Below the pieces are notes generated by a model that worked only from the letters and a program-made list of their open reading frames with translations, ran no database searches and was not told the DNA's origin. 64,000 nt of DNA from Ashinkailepas kermadecensis (lineage: Eukaryota > Arthropoda > Thecostraca > Neolepadidae): the NCBI GenBank assembly GCA_034440615.1, contig JAOTOM010004139.1, positions 124,001 through 188,000 of the forward strand. Direction: 5' to 3'. Made by a program: the position numbers and the translations under genes. This document shows positions 34,626 to 46,192 of this stretch, piece after piece (positions within the stretch are counted from its first letter, which is position 1; the number at the start of each line of letters is the position of its first letter).

Positions 34626-35877
34626 ATGACGTGTGACGGAGCGACACCACTGTCGGCGTGACGGAGCGACATCACTGTCGGCGTGACGGAGCGACATCAC
34701 TGTCGGCGTGACGGAGCGACATCACTGGTGGCGCGACGGAGCGACACCACTGTCGGCGCGACGGAGCGACATCACTGGTGGCGTGACGGAGCGACATCAC
34801 TGGTGGCGCGACGGAGCGACACCACTGTCGGCGCGACGGAGCGACATCACTGGTGGCGTGACGGAGCGACATCACTGGTGGCGTGACGGAGCGACACGAC
34901 TATTGGCTCAACGGAGCGACACCACTGTCGGCGTGACGGAGCGACATCACTGTCGGCGTGACGGAGCGACATCACTGTCGGCGTGACATCACTGTCGGCG
35001 TGACGGAGCGACATCACTGTCGGCGTGACGGAGCGACATCACTGTCGGCGTGACGGAGCGACATCACTGGCGGCGTGACGGAGCGACATCACTGTCGGCG
35101 TGACATCACTGTCGGCGTGACGGAGCGACATCACTGTCGGCGTGACGGAGCGACATCACTGTCGGCGTGACGGAGCGACATCACTGTCGGCGTGACGGAG
35201 CGACATCACTGTCTGCGTGACGGAGCGACATCACTGTCGGCGTGACGGAGCGACATCACTGTCGGCGTGACGGAGCGACATCACTATCGGCGTGACGGAG
35301 CGACATCACTATCGGCGTGACGGAGCGACACGACTATTGGCTCAACGGAGCGACATCACTGTCGGCGTGACGGAGCGACATCACTGTCGGCGTGACGGAG
35401 CGACATCACTGGTGGCGTGACGGAGCGACACCACTGTCGGCGTGACGGAGCGACACCACTGTCGGCGTGACATCACTGTCGGCGTGACGGAGCGACATCA
35501 CTGTCGGTGTGACGGAGCGACATCACTGTCGGCGTGACGGAGCGACATCACTGTTGGCGTGACGGAGCGACATCACTGTCCGCGTGACATCACTGTCGGC
35601 GTGACGGAGCGACATCACTGTCGGCGTGACGGAGCGACATCACTGTCGGCGTGACGGAGCGACACCACTGTCGGCGCGACGGAGCGACATCACTGTCTGC
35701 GTGACGGAGCGACATCACTGTCGGCGTGACGGAGCGACATCACTGTCGGCGTGACGGAGCGACATCACTGTCGGCGTGACGGAGCGACATCACTGTCGGC
35801 GTGACGGAGCGACATCACTGTCGGCGTGACGGAGTGACACGCCTGTCAGTGTGAAGGAGCGACATCACTGTCGGCGA
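34626..35877. repeat. 25-bp minisatellite, about 48 copies
   Basis: The unit is ggcgtgacggagcgacatca plus ctgtc. Variants include cactggtggcg units clustered at the left, ctattggctcaacgg units (34900 and 35335), and shortened units lacking cggagcga at 34985, 35101, 35468 and 35586. The shortened units recur about every 115-370 bp, suggesting segmental duplication within the array. Confidence 0.95.
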
Positions 35878-36670
35878 ATTTGTCCGGGTTGAACGGGTAG
35901 ATCCCGGTCGCTTCGAACAATTTCTCCGCCTTGTCAGCCGACGTCAGCTTTGCATATGGCGGCCCGAAACGTAACACCTGCGACATGAGGAATCGTGATG
36001 GGCCTTCCGGAGTGGCTCAACATCCACTTATCGCACTCATTGACATGGACAGTCTTGATGGGTTCGACGAATACACGGTCCAGTGGCTGGGGCCTATGAG
36101 TATCGTACGGCGGCGATGTCAGCAATGCTATGCCATGCCATCTGGCAAAAGGCATATTGTCCAGGCCGCAGTGGCTCACTAGGACCATCTAGGACCAGGC
36201 TGCAGTGGCTCGCGTGACAATCTAGGACCAGGCCACGGTGGCTCACTAGGACCATCTATGACCAGGCCGCAGTGGTTCACGTGACCATCTAGGACCAGGT
36301 CGCAGATGCTCACTATGACTATCAAGACCAGCAGCACTGAATCGTCCTTGGAGAACTTGGCATGCCGCTGGAAGTGACTCCTCCACTCCCGAACAGATTG
36401 CTGCTGATGAAGCCGCTGTCTCATATCGGTGGTGGTGTCTCCGCAATTGCATCGGTATGCAGTTGTTCCTTCACAATTTTTCTTCTTCGGGAAGATGAGA
36501 GCGGGCGGCACGTGCAGACTGCTTACACTGAAGCAGCACACTGCCGTAAAAAGCTGACCTCCCTCGCTTGACGAGCCCTTCCACACCGCTAGTTCCTTTC
36601 CTACTTACAGACAAATTAAAGGGGGTGTAGTTGAACATTTCGGAAGAACACTACACCTCCATTGGAAATG
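35878..36670. other. Non-coding stretch with a short degenerate repeat
   Basis: At about 36165-36310 there are about five units of gaccatctaggaccaggcc(g/a) plus cagtggctcac, with variable spacing. Elsewhere nothing is recognised. Confidence 0.5.
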
Positions 36671-36925
36671 CCTTTCCGGCAGGGGTGTCGATTTTTGAAA
36701 AACATTGGGGGGGCCGAAGTGCCAAAACACTAGACACCCCCCACACAAAAAAAAAATCGGATTTAGCCAACTATATTTTCAGATCTCAGAAATTCTGATT
36801 TCTTATTCGACGATGTGTATGTTTATGTTTATTCAGCATCCTCACCAACGGGGAAATTCGTCCAATAACTGGTGAAGTCACATAATTAAAAGAGCAGTGC
36901 TCAGTACATGTCAACGTAACAACTC

Positions 36926-37105
36926 TTGGTTGGTTATTGGTTCTACGACACGTCGACCGTTGTGTCATATAGCGTAGCCAATCTCTCACGCCGATTGGTC
37001 GCGGGCGAAGAGTAGCGACAGGTGAGACTCGAACTCACCAGCATAACAACTCTGAGTAATAGCATGCGACTGCAGTGCCATATAGTGGGCTCGGATCTAT
37101 CGTCA
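36926..37105 (-). mobile_element. tRNA-headed SINE-like element with LINE-type tail
   Basis: On the minus strand there is an A-box-like TGGCACTGCAGTCG (about 37067-37080) and a T-arm/B-box-like GGTGAGTTCGAGTCTCACC (about 37021-37039). About 60 nt of body follows. It then ends in TATATGACacaacgGTCGACG and AACCAATAACCAACC, the same type of 3' cassette as the window's LINEs. A 10-bp match, taacaactct, at 36916-36925 and 37043-37052 could mark a 5'-truncated insertion ending inside the tRNA-like part; otherwise no duplication was found. Confidence 0.5.
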
Positions 37106-37469
37106 CCGTCACCGTCACTGTTACCCTCCTCACTCCACACACCAACAAACACACACCGGCTTAAATAAAAGTACTTCAGCGATCAGATGCAGGCTAAAAC
37201 ACACCGGCATTGATGAAGCATCAGAGCACAGCAGACCTGAACGGTGATGACGATGGGTGAAAGTATTTCCTTGGTGCCTAACGTTAGGGAGGGGAACGCT
37301 TCCCTTTCGTACGCCACTGCGGCTGCTCAACGTGTTTTTTTCCGCAGATTGCACGATCGAGAGTAGAAAGGCCCTTCGGATAATTTTCTTTCGGGACCCA
37401 TTCTTAATTTTCCGGTGCTCTGGTCGATTCGATGGAGTCTCCTTGTGGTTTTTGTGGTGAAGTCTATTT

Positions 37470-38290
37470 TATAAGCCCCCTGCAGGCTATTTTTGGAACC
37501 CGGTACGATTCTTCTAGCTCTCGGTGCTTTTTTTTCCGGTGCCCAAACAGGTTTCTTTTCCGGCGTCCGACGACTTCTTATTTTGTGGATCCTTGACGCA
37601 ATTTTTCCGTCCGCAAGGTGACATTCCGGGTATATATTGGTACTGTGGAAGCCAGCTGCAACTTGTGGGGCTCCGGCACGACGTTTTGGCCCCAGTGAGA
37701 TTTTCAAGAGAAGCGGCGTGAATTTTTTTTTGTCTAAGTGCGATTTTTTGGGGGCTCCGTCGTCACTTGTTGCGATCCCTTGCGGTGGCTACGACACGTT
37801 TGTGGGGGCTCAACAAGTTTTGTGGGCTTTTGGAGCTATTGTTGAGATCCCAGATTGATTCTCCGTGTCCGGACTGTTTTTCATTTACCCGGCTTCATTT
37901 GTTGGGTGATCTCAACGAGACTTTTAGAGCCCCGGTGGGACCTGTCAGGCCTCTGGCGTGATTTTCAGGGGCCCGGGTGATAATTCTTAGTACCCCAGTC
38001 TCGGCGTGATTTTCAGGAGGCCCCGGCCCGACCGTTTGTGGCCCCCGTCGTGATTTTCTTGAATCCCGGCACCACTTGTTTGCGACCCCAACGTGATTTT
38101 CAGGGGCCCAGGTGCAAACTTTTGAGGCCCCAGCGTCATTATCGGGGCCCCTGCGCTACGTTTGGGGGCCCCCAATGTGATTTTTCTGAGCCCCGGTGCG
38201 ATTTTTGGTGGACGGAGTGAAATTTTTAGGGAGCATAGCGCATTTTTTTCCTTACCTCGGCGGATTCTTGGTTTCCCCACAACCTATGAA
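37470..38290. repeat. Degenerate array of GGGGCCCC...GTGATTTT words
   Basis: Roughly every 25-40 bp a motif of the form (g/c)ggccccggcgtgattttc or ggggctcc...gattttt recurs, heavily diverged. It looks like a very old minisatellite. No coding signal is recognised. Confidence 0.55.
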
Positions 38291-39091
38291 GAGAGGGGGA
38301 GGAAACTGCCCACAATTCCCCCTCCCCATTCGGTATATCACTGTGCCATGCAATGATGCAACATAAGAATCCAGGAATAGTTCATCTGTTTCATCACACA
38401 TGTGATTTCAACTCCCCAGTTATCCAGACAGTTTGAGGAAAGTCAAACATCTGCTACATGGATTAGCAAGGATGGATTGTAAGGCAACATGGATACCATG
38501 GAATTCCGGTTAGAGTAGTTATGCTACAATACATACCTTCTTCAACACACTGCTTTGGAGAAGGATGAGCTCCTGAAGTTTGGTCAGGGTTGGAGTTGGA
38601 GGTGGATGGAGCAACACTGTGAAGGACATAACATATGGTTCAAGAGACTTGTTTCCATTAACAATACAGGGGATGAAGTAACATTTTCATTGACTTCTAT
38701 TGGCGTCCTGAGTAACGTTTTCATTGGCTTCATTGACTTCTATGGTGTCCTGAGTAAGCAGGACAATCGAGATGGGTTTCTGTTATATGCATTTTTTTTT
38801 TTTTTTTAAATAAGCTTCATCCGAGTTCTTGTTGGGCTGGCTTTATGAACCAGGGTCGGATTGCTAAGCAGAGCTTGTTGCGTGAACCCTGGCCCCACCA
38901 CCCGATCCATTAATTCAAGTTAAACGGCAGAATTTTGACCGAAAGTTTAACGTGCCGTCAATGCACCGACACAGCCGCCCGGTATAAACAATGTTATAAT
39001 GTAGCTTTTATACCCCAGTGAGAATGGTATGGATTCACTCATCAGTGAATTTGCAAACATACTGATGTATCAGTTAACACCAATGCAGGGA
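38291..39091. other. AT-rich non-coding stretch
   Basis: No gene is recognised. A T tract lies at about 38790-38807. Confidence 0.45.
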
Positions 39092-39140
39092 GCTATGTGA
39101 TCAACATGGTCTGTGCCCTAAAGCCCAAATAACTAAGTAA
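39092..39140 (+). mobile_element. 49-bp LINE 3'-tail-only insertion with 11-bp target duplication
   Basis: Plus-strand gctatgtgatcaacatggtc followed by tgtgccctaaagcccaaata and an ACTAAGTAA tail matches the end of the LINE 3' cassette. Exact copies of caatgcaggga flank it at 39081-39091 and 39141-39151. Confidence 0.78.
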
Positions 39141-39775
39141 CAATGCAGGGAATCTGCTGCATAACAGTTTGACCATAAATTAGCCATGATATATGGCATC
39201 ATACTTCCCATGCTATTTACAATAGTGAGCTATATTTTGTGTACAAACATCGGGACATTAGAAATGTTAATTAACGTTACACACATCAGTTCCTAACAAG
39301 TGTCAGCAATACATTTCCTTCATGTGCTTTAAACATGATTCAAGAAAGCACTGTCATCGATTTTAAACTTGCAAAAAGAGTGGGCCGCCTGGCATTTTGA
39401 GTGCTATTTGAGTGAATTTGCTGTCTTGTTAGTGAACTGACCACTTATTGAGATATATGTACTTCAACTTTGCCTGCTTCCATCATGAAAATTTGTCATT
39501 TTCCAATACATCAGAAATCATCAGAATAACTTCTTGTCTACAAACCGGTGTATGCATTTCTATGAATTTCTCATATTTATTAACACAAATGATGTAGATC
39601 TGATCTGCAAATTTATAACTCAGAAAATGTTATCAGCACAGGATTCCATTCCTGAAAATATCGTACTTTCAAAATGTTATTGTTCTTTGTGAACCAATAA
39701 GTGCAATGCTCTCATGCAGCATGCAGATGGAGGTTCATAACGTACACCAGGTAGCACAAAAGAGATATTATTGCA

Positions 39776-42700
39776 GTCTAAGGTAACCACAAGACATGTT
39801 TTACACCCATTTTTACCTCCACGAATCATTCAAAGGAGCTAGGTTTTGTCTAATTGCGTTAGGCTAGGCTTTTGTTGTAAGTTAGTAAACGAAAAAAAAA
39901 TCTTGAAAAACGGTTCAAGCTAGATTAGGTTACGTTAGACTTTTTAAGTTCAAAATGTTTGAGAAAAAAGAAATTGGGGGGGAGAATTTGGCATAAAAAT
40001 AATCATTTCTTGCACGGAAGTCTAGGCTAGGTTAGGTTAGGTTATGTTACATTTTTTTTTATCTGAACATTATTTTTCATCCTATATTACTCAAATCCAA
40101 GCCCCCTTTTCCACGTTATTTTTCCTCACAAATGAAAAGTGTGCATCTGCAGAGGTAATGAGCGGTTACATCATGTTAAGCACATTAACAAACACTGCAT
40201 TAAAAAATAAATTAGAAGAAGTCCGAGAGTACCATGAGCTGAAATATTACCCAAAAAACCAGGTATTATCACAGTTTAAGGTAACCACAAGACAAGTTTT
40301 AGACACATTTTACCTCCATGAAGCATACAAAGGGGTGAGGTTTGTCAGGTTAGGTTAGGCTTTTGTTGTAAGTTATAAAAAAAATCATTTGTTGGTAAAT
40401 AATTTTTGTTAATGATTTTTCTACAAAAAATAATAAACGGTTCAGGCTAGCTTAGGTTAGGTTTTTTAAGTTGAAAATATTTGAGAAAATGCCTCGAAAA
40501 TGTACGTTAAAAACAATTAATTTCTTGTATGGGAAGTTGAACTATGTTAGGTAAGGTTATCATACATCTTGAACATTATTTGTATGCTAGATTTCCTTAC
40601 TCCACACACTTTTTGGTGTTATTTTTTTACTCCCAATTGAAAGGCATGCATTTGCAGAGGAAATGACATTAAATGTGTGCTTTTATGTATTTTATTAATA
40701 TATTTCTATTTAAATTTCCAATGCAATGTTTATGAATGTCACTAAGCTGATGGCACTACTCAGTTTCTGTGCAAATGCTTACTTTCTAGGTTGTGAGCAA
40801 AATAACATTAAAAATGGGCTTTGAGTTAGGTAACATAGCAATTAAAAGAAATACATTAAAAATCCAACATAACCTAATGTAACCTAAGCTGACCTTGGGG
40901 AAAACAACTATAAAAACAAGATTGGAAAAATATCTAGCAATTTATTTTATTGAAATTTTACAAATGAAAAAACCTAACCCAACCTAATCTAACCAGAATT
41001 ATTGTGCTTTAAGGTGGTAACAAGGCAAGTTATTACACATTTGCCTCGATAAAGCAAACAAATGGGCTATGTTTGGTGATGTTAGATTAGTTTAAGTGTT
41101 TTAAGTTCGACATTTTTTGCAAAAATTGTTCCAAAATTTGAAAGAAATAGATCTTTTTTCTTTAAAAGCAGCTTATGTTCGGTTAGGTTAAATTGGGTTA
41201 GGTTAGGTTAGGTTAGGTTAGATTCGGTTAGGTCAGGTCAGGTCAGGTCAGGTCAGGTCAGGTTAGGTTAGGTTTGGTTAGGTTGGGTTAGGTTAGGTTA
41301 GGTTGGGTTACATTTTTTTTATTGTAAAAGAAAATACATTGCTTGAAATTTTTACAACTTGATGTTTTGGTTTTGTTTTTCTCCAAGGGGAGGTTAAGCT
41401 AGGTTAGGTTAGGTTATGTTGCATTTATTTTATTTAAAAAAAAATACTTTACCCTATGTCACCTAATTCAAAGCTTTTTGTTGATGCTATTTTGCTTACA
41501 ACCTGAAATGTAGGTATTTGTATAGAAAATGAGTGGTCCCATCATCTGAGTCACATTCATAAACATTGCATTGAAATGATACATTCCACGAATTCATAAA
41601 ACACCTTAAAACACAAATGTACCAAAATCGTGTTTATCACATTCCTAAACATTGCATGGGAAAAAATTAATCAGAAATTACCTTAAGCTGTAAATTTACC
41701 AAAAGGTGTGCCAACCCCTGGACGGAAATGCAACACTAGGTGCCCCAATCCTGGGCAGAAAGGGCGCTAAGAGCAGTGGAATGAAAATTTTAATAAAAGT
41801 AAACTAAAAACAGCTCTTCTTGAAGACAAACGTGGTAGTTATGTGATATTAACATGAAAACCCTGAGCACAAATCAGAAAAAAGCATGGACTGGACTTTT
41901 TCAAGCTTACCTGCCAACTTCTTCAACTACTGTTCCTTAGGGAATTAAATATCAGCAAGCTATTTATTCACTATCTAAAATCACACCAATCCGCAGATAC
42001 ATCAGAAGGTGCGATACATCAGAATGTGCGAAGTACAAAAAACGAATCAGTACGACGTCACATGAGATTGGCCTCCTGATTAAACACTGCGCGCAATTGC
42101 ACCACAGATGTCTTACCTCCGTCACATTTGTCACTGTAACCTCAAATTTAGACTTCAGGCGCTGAAATTTCTGTAACTGGAATTTTTTCTTTGCATGTTA
42201 CGATTTTGGATGTTCTGAGGAACGCCCATCACGATGTGTGACATTTAATGCGCGCTAGTGTCTATCGATACAAATCGACGCCCCTGCTTTGGAGAAAAAA
42301 ATAGAAACAAAAATTAAGCAATATATATTCTGAAAATTTTATAAATTGAACAACCGAACCCAACTTACCCGAACCTAATGTCAGCTGCTTTTGAAGGAAA
42401 ACTTCCAATTTTATTTTATTTTTTGAAAATGATTGAACAATTTTTCCAAGGTAAACAACTAAACTAGCCTAACCTAGCTAAATCGGTATTATTGTGCTTT
42501 AAGGTGGTAACAAGACAAGTTTGTACACACATTTGCCTCCATATAGCAAGCAAATGGGTTAGGTTCGGTTAAGTTAGGTTAGTTTAGGCTTTTCAAGTTG
42601 GAAAACTTTTTTAAAAAATTCCAAAAACGTTTCCCCAAAAAATTGCAAATTATTTGGTAACCTTGCAGTCTAAGGTGTTCTTTTTTTCCTTTAAAACAAA

Positions 42701-43085
42701 GAAAAATATGCAGAATACCATGTTTATGAAGGTGACTAAGATGATTGGACCCACTTATTTTTTGTGCTTACTTTTCAGGTTCTGAGCAAAATAATGCCAA
42801 AAAGGCTTTGAGTTCGGTAACATCGCATAAACATATTTTTTTTCATGCAACAAAACCTAACCTAGCCTATCCTAACCTATCTTTTGAGAATAAAAATTAA
42901 ACTAAATTAAAATTTCACTTAATTTATTTTCTGAAAATTCTCAACCTTAAAAAAGAAACCTAACCAAGCCTAACCTAACCTACGCTGATTTTGAATACAA
43001 AATTATATTTTTTGTGAACATGGTTGTAATTTTTTTCGGAAGCTTTTGGGTTTTATTGTGCTTTAAGGTGGGAACAAGAAAAGTT
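39776..43085. repeat. Degenerate tandem array of large (about 0.5-1.5 kb) units with TTAGG runs
   Basis: A shared segment (aaggt..aacaagacaagtt, acacatttgcctcc, aagca.acaaa.ggg, then ggttagg) recurs at about 39780, 40279, 41010 and 42498, with a stub at 43060. A second shared segment (ctaggttaggttaggttatg, later gcatttgcagaggaaatgag-like) recurs at about 40020, 40545 and 41400. Both TTAGG and CCTAA orientations occur. Confidence 0.65.
41182..41312. repeat. Interstitial telomere-type (TTAGG)n and (TCAGG)n
   Basis: Runs of ggtta are interrupted by a block of six ggtca units (about 41232-41261). TTAGG is the ancestral arthropod telomere repeat and TCAGG is a known variant in some beetles. The array is short and degenerate, and lies inside AT-rich repeats. 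Confidence 0.85.
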
Positions 43086-43089
43086 GTAT

Positions 43090-43143
43090 GGGCGCTGTAT
43101 GACCAACGCAGTCAATGCGCCAGTAAACCCAAATAACCAACAA
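43090..43143 (+). mobile_element. LINE/SINE 3'-tail fragment
   Basis: gggcgctgtatgaccaacgc and agtcaatgcgcc form the hairpin (43090-43122), followed by AAACCCAAATAACCAACAAC. Flanks agaaaagttgta and agaaagatgta are similar but not identical, so a target duplication is uncertain. Confidence 0.65.
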
Positions 43144-43194
43144 CCAACCCAGAAAGATGTAAGCTGTACTTCCACAGTGGAGGGAATTCCAGCT

Positions 43195-45217
43195 GTTTTG
43201 TTTGTTTTTGCACACAATTTTAAATTTTTCAGCAAAAGGTGGAGAGTCAGTCCACTATCTAATCCAAATCTGTTTCTATTCTGTACAAAATGTGCTGGTT
43301 AACATCAATGTTTCTACTTAGCATGGTGTTTTTCATTTTTTCCCTTTAGCTTTCTTATCAGCATAAAATAGCATAGGTTATTGGGGGGGGGGCCCAAAAC
43401 AACATTGGGGGGAAGATCAACATTGGTGGGGCCCCACAAAAGGATACAAATCGACGCCCCTGCATACATGCATGATTTTGCACTTATCAAAATTTAATTT
43501 CATCTGCCATTTTTGGACCACTTCACAAGCTCTTCTAAGTCTTTCTGCAGCATGTACCTAGGTGCCTAGGTACCAGGCAAATATCAAACTGATAGTGTGA
43601 TGAGTGGGCTGTTGAGGTTAATTATAGTTTGTATATCCACACTCTCAATGATAACTCATTGTTGTTCACGGGACTGGATTGTATGCAAGTTTGACAATGA
43701 CAATTGGTTTTTGTGCACACCATTTTGAATTTTGTAGCAAAAGGTGGAGAGTCAGTCCACTATCTAACCCAAATCTGTTTTTTTATTACAAAATGTGCTG
43801 GTTAACATCAACTACATTTTCTATGTACCTAGCATGGTGTTTTTCTTCTTTTTTTCTTCAACTTTTTATGAGCATAAAAATAGCATATGTTATTGGGGGG
43901 CCAAATCAACATTGGGGGAGCCAAGATCAACACTGGTGGGGCCCTGGCCCCCACAAAAGGATACAAATCGACGCCCCTGCCATCTAGACATTAGGGGATG
44001 TCCCCATCCTAGCCCCGCCTTCAGCGCCTAAAATATAACACAAACTATAACGTAAAATTCCCTTTACGTAAACGTCCACATGCCTGCACCTTGATCGCAA
44101 ACACCCGCTTTTATAGTCAGACATGTAACGTACTCGCTTCAAAAAAGGTGGCGCAAATGACCTCTGTGGCCCGGTACGCCTGAAAAAGTCACTTCCCCAT
44201 GCAGTTAAATTGAAACTTGCCTGATGCTACCAATTTCTGCAATATACGAATAAAAACCTGTGACGTCATCAAGGTTTGAATGCGACTTTGGTGTACCTTT
44301 TAAAATAATGGTATTTTTGCGGCGTTTAATAATGGTGTTTTTGCGGCGTACGAGACATTGGGCTTGTCAAGGCTATTTCTCTTGTATAGCATTGGTCGTG
44401 GATGACTAAGGTTTGCTTAAAAGTCATGTGAGCCATAGCTTTCTTTTTTATTCTTTTAGGAATACCAATTATATTGCAGTGGCCATGCAGCTTCTTGCTG
44501 AGTTTTCTCTGTCATGGCATCATAAGCTGGCAGATTTGCCCACACATGGCTCTCGTTTTCCCCATATCAATATTGAATGCATGCATTGTTATTGGGCATT
44601 TAGGTAGGTACCTAGGTAAATATCAAGCTGATGGTGTGATAGGTGGGCTGCTGAAGATAATTATAGTTTGCATATCCACAATCTCAAGGATGATTGTCTG
44701 CTGTTCACTGGACAATGCAAGTTTGACAATGACTGGAAATTAAGAATGAATTTTTTCCTGTTTAAGCTCACATGTGTGTGGTTTTGCCATTGGTGGTGTG
44801 TACAAACATCAGTATGACAATCCAATTGTTGTTTTGTGGCTTAACATTAAAAAAGACAATCTGGTTTAAAATGCATCATCAGCGAATCTTAACATTTTAT
44901 GGCGTAAGTTTTCCTTGCACAGTGGAGGGAAATCTAGCTATTTTTTTTTGCACATAATTTTGAATTGTGTAGCAAAAGTTGGATACTCAGTCTACTATCT
45001 AATCCAAATCTGTTCATTTTCAGTACAAAATGTGCTGGTTAACATCAACTAAGTTTTCTATGTACCTAACACAGTGTTTTTCTTCTTCTTTTTCCTTCAG
45101 CTTTTTATCAGCATAAAAATAGCATGGGTTATGGGGGGGCCCAAATCAACATTGGGGGGCCAAGATCAGCATTGGGGGGCCATGGCCCCCGCAAAAGGAT
45201 ACAAATCGACGCCCCTG
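43195..45217. repeat. Three copies of a hAT-like right-end module
   Basis: Segments ending at 43462, 43980 and 45217 share aaggtggagagtcagtccac, then acaaaatgtgctggttaaca, a T-rich run, a G-rich ttggggggcc block, and the terminus acaaatcgacgcccctg. Upstream of the second and third, another shared block (about 43560-43700 and 44605-44730) extends the duplication. These are tandem or nested copies of one element end. Confidence 0.75.
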
Positions 45218-45225
45218 CCTTCCGG

Positions 45226-45502
45226 TCAGAAGGGGAGGAGCGGTCGCCCATTTTCACTGGATCCGTCTCTGGCTGCACACCCTGCGGGGTGCAAGCTACT
45301 TCTCCAGACAAGACCCCAGGTTCGAGAAGAAACTGTTGAACTGTGTTCTGCTAAAGCCTAGGGTTCTATCTATACTCACATTTTCATGAGTTCGGAAGAT
45401 GTTTTTCCGCGACTGAACCTGTGATCTATCCCGATCAGCTCAGCATATCGACACGCCAGGTGCATCAAGTATTCTTTCCTTACACTGTAAAACATGACAT
45501 TC
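45226..45502. other. Unique flank left of the nested transposon cluster
   Basis: Nothing is recognised in it. Confidence 0.4.
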
Positions 45503-45515
45503 AATGCACGACAGT
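45503..45515. repeat. Target-site duplication of LINE copy B (left)
   Basis: The 13-mer aatgcacgacagt is repeated exactly at 60832-60844, 15.3 kb away, bracketing the whole nest. Confidence 0.93.
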
Positions 45516-46192
45516 CCCCCCCCCCCCCAACGAGGCACCACATTTTCGTGGTGGGGCGATTGTGTGCCCCAAGGACCCGGAATCCCAGTCCACCGGTGAG
45601 TCGGCGAGGGGCCAGACTAGGAGTTCATCACTCGTCCTTCCATCCATACGCTCCCATTCCAATGCCCATCCCATCTCAACATCCATGTCTTCCACCTGGC
45701 CCGGCAACACCAACTCTCCCCACTAAGAGCAGGTAGGACAACTTCCCCGGTCCTGCCGTCCAGCTCAGTTTTATCGGGGTAGTCGCGCCCCTTCGGCCCG
45801 TACCCCGGGGTTGACCGCGTCCTGGAGGCTGAGGTCCCCCGTCGCACTGTGCTAGCTGTAACGGGGGACCAACACGCCTCTTTGGTCCTAATATCCCGGA
45901 GGGGCTGGCGGGCCCGTAGGGCCCCATATGGGCCAGGCGACTTGTCGCCTCAGGCCGACGGTCTGGACCCCGGCCCAGTGCTTGCTGGCCTGGCCGGCAG
46001 GGGTCAAGGGGTGGGCGGTGCTGGATCCAGGTCGGGGTGGTGAGTCTCTATCTCCCGGCCGGGCGATGGCATCGTCCGCCCCGTATAGCTCCTCGGGCGC
46101 CTGGCGTCCTCCCGTCCGCGGGACTCAGGCGTCCCCCCAGTAGGGCCCCTCTGTGGTGGGGCGCCCGAGGAGCCGAAACCCTTCACACTTCC
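45516..46192 (+). promoter_or_regulatory. 5' UTR of LINE copy B
   Basis: GC-rich leader homologous to that of copy A throughout, including the first 100 bp, with the 43-bp identical block at 45863-45905. The presumed promoter function is inferred from position. Confidence 0.7.

Larger units (their letters stand above)
36680..45217. mobile_element. Candidate long hAT-like element or composite, 8.5 kb
   Basis: The left end reads CAGGGGTGTCGATTT and the right end is the reverse complement of CAGGGGCGTCGATTT, both followed inward by G-rich TTGGGGGG/GGCC sequence. The flanks ctttccgg (36672-36679) and ccttccgg (45218-45225) match at 7 of 8 positions, as an old hAT 8-bp duplication would. No transposase is recognisable inside. 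Extra right-end copies at 42286, 43462 and 43980 mean this may be a cluster of related elements rather than one unit. Confidence 0.4.

Noticed and set aside
37010..37060. A functional tRNA gene
   Set aside because: The T-arm/B box is good, but the anticodon stem does not pair well and the sequence runs into a LINE-type 3' tail. A tRNA-derived SINE fits better.
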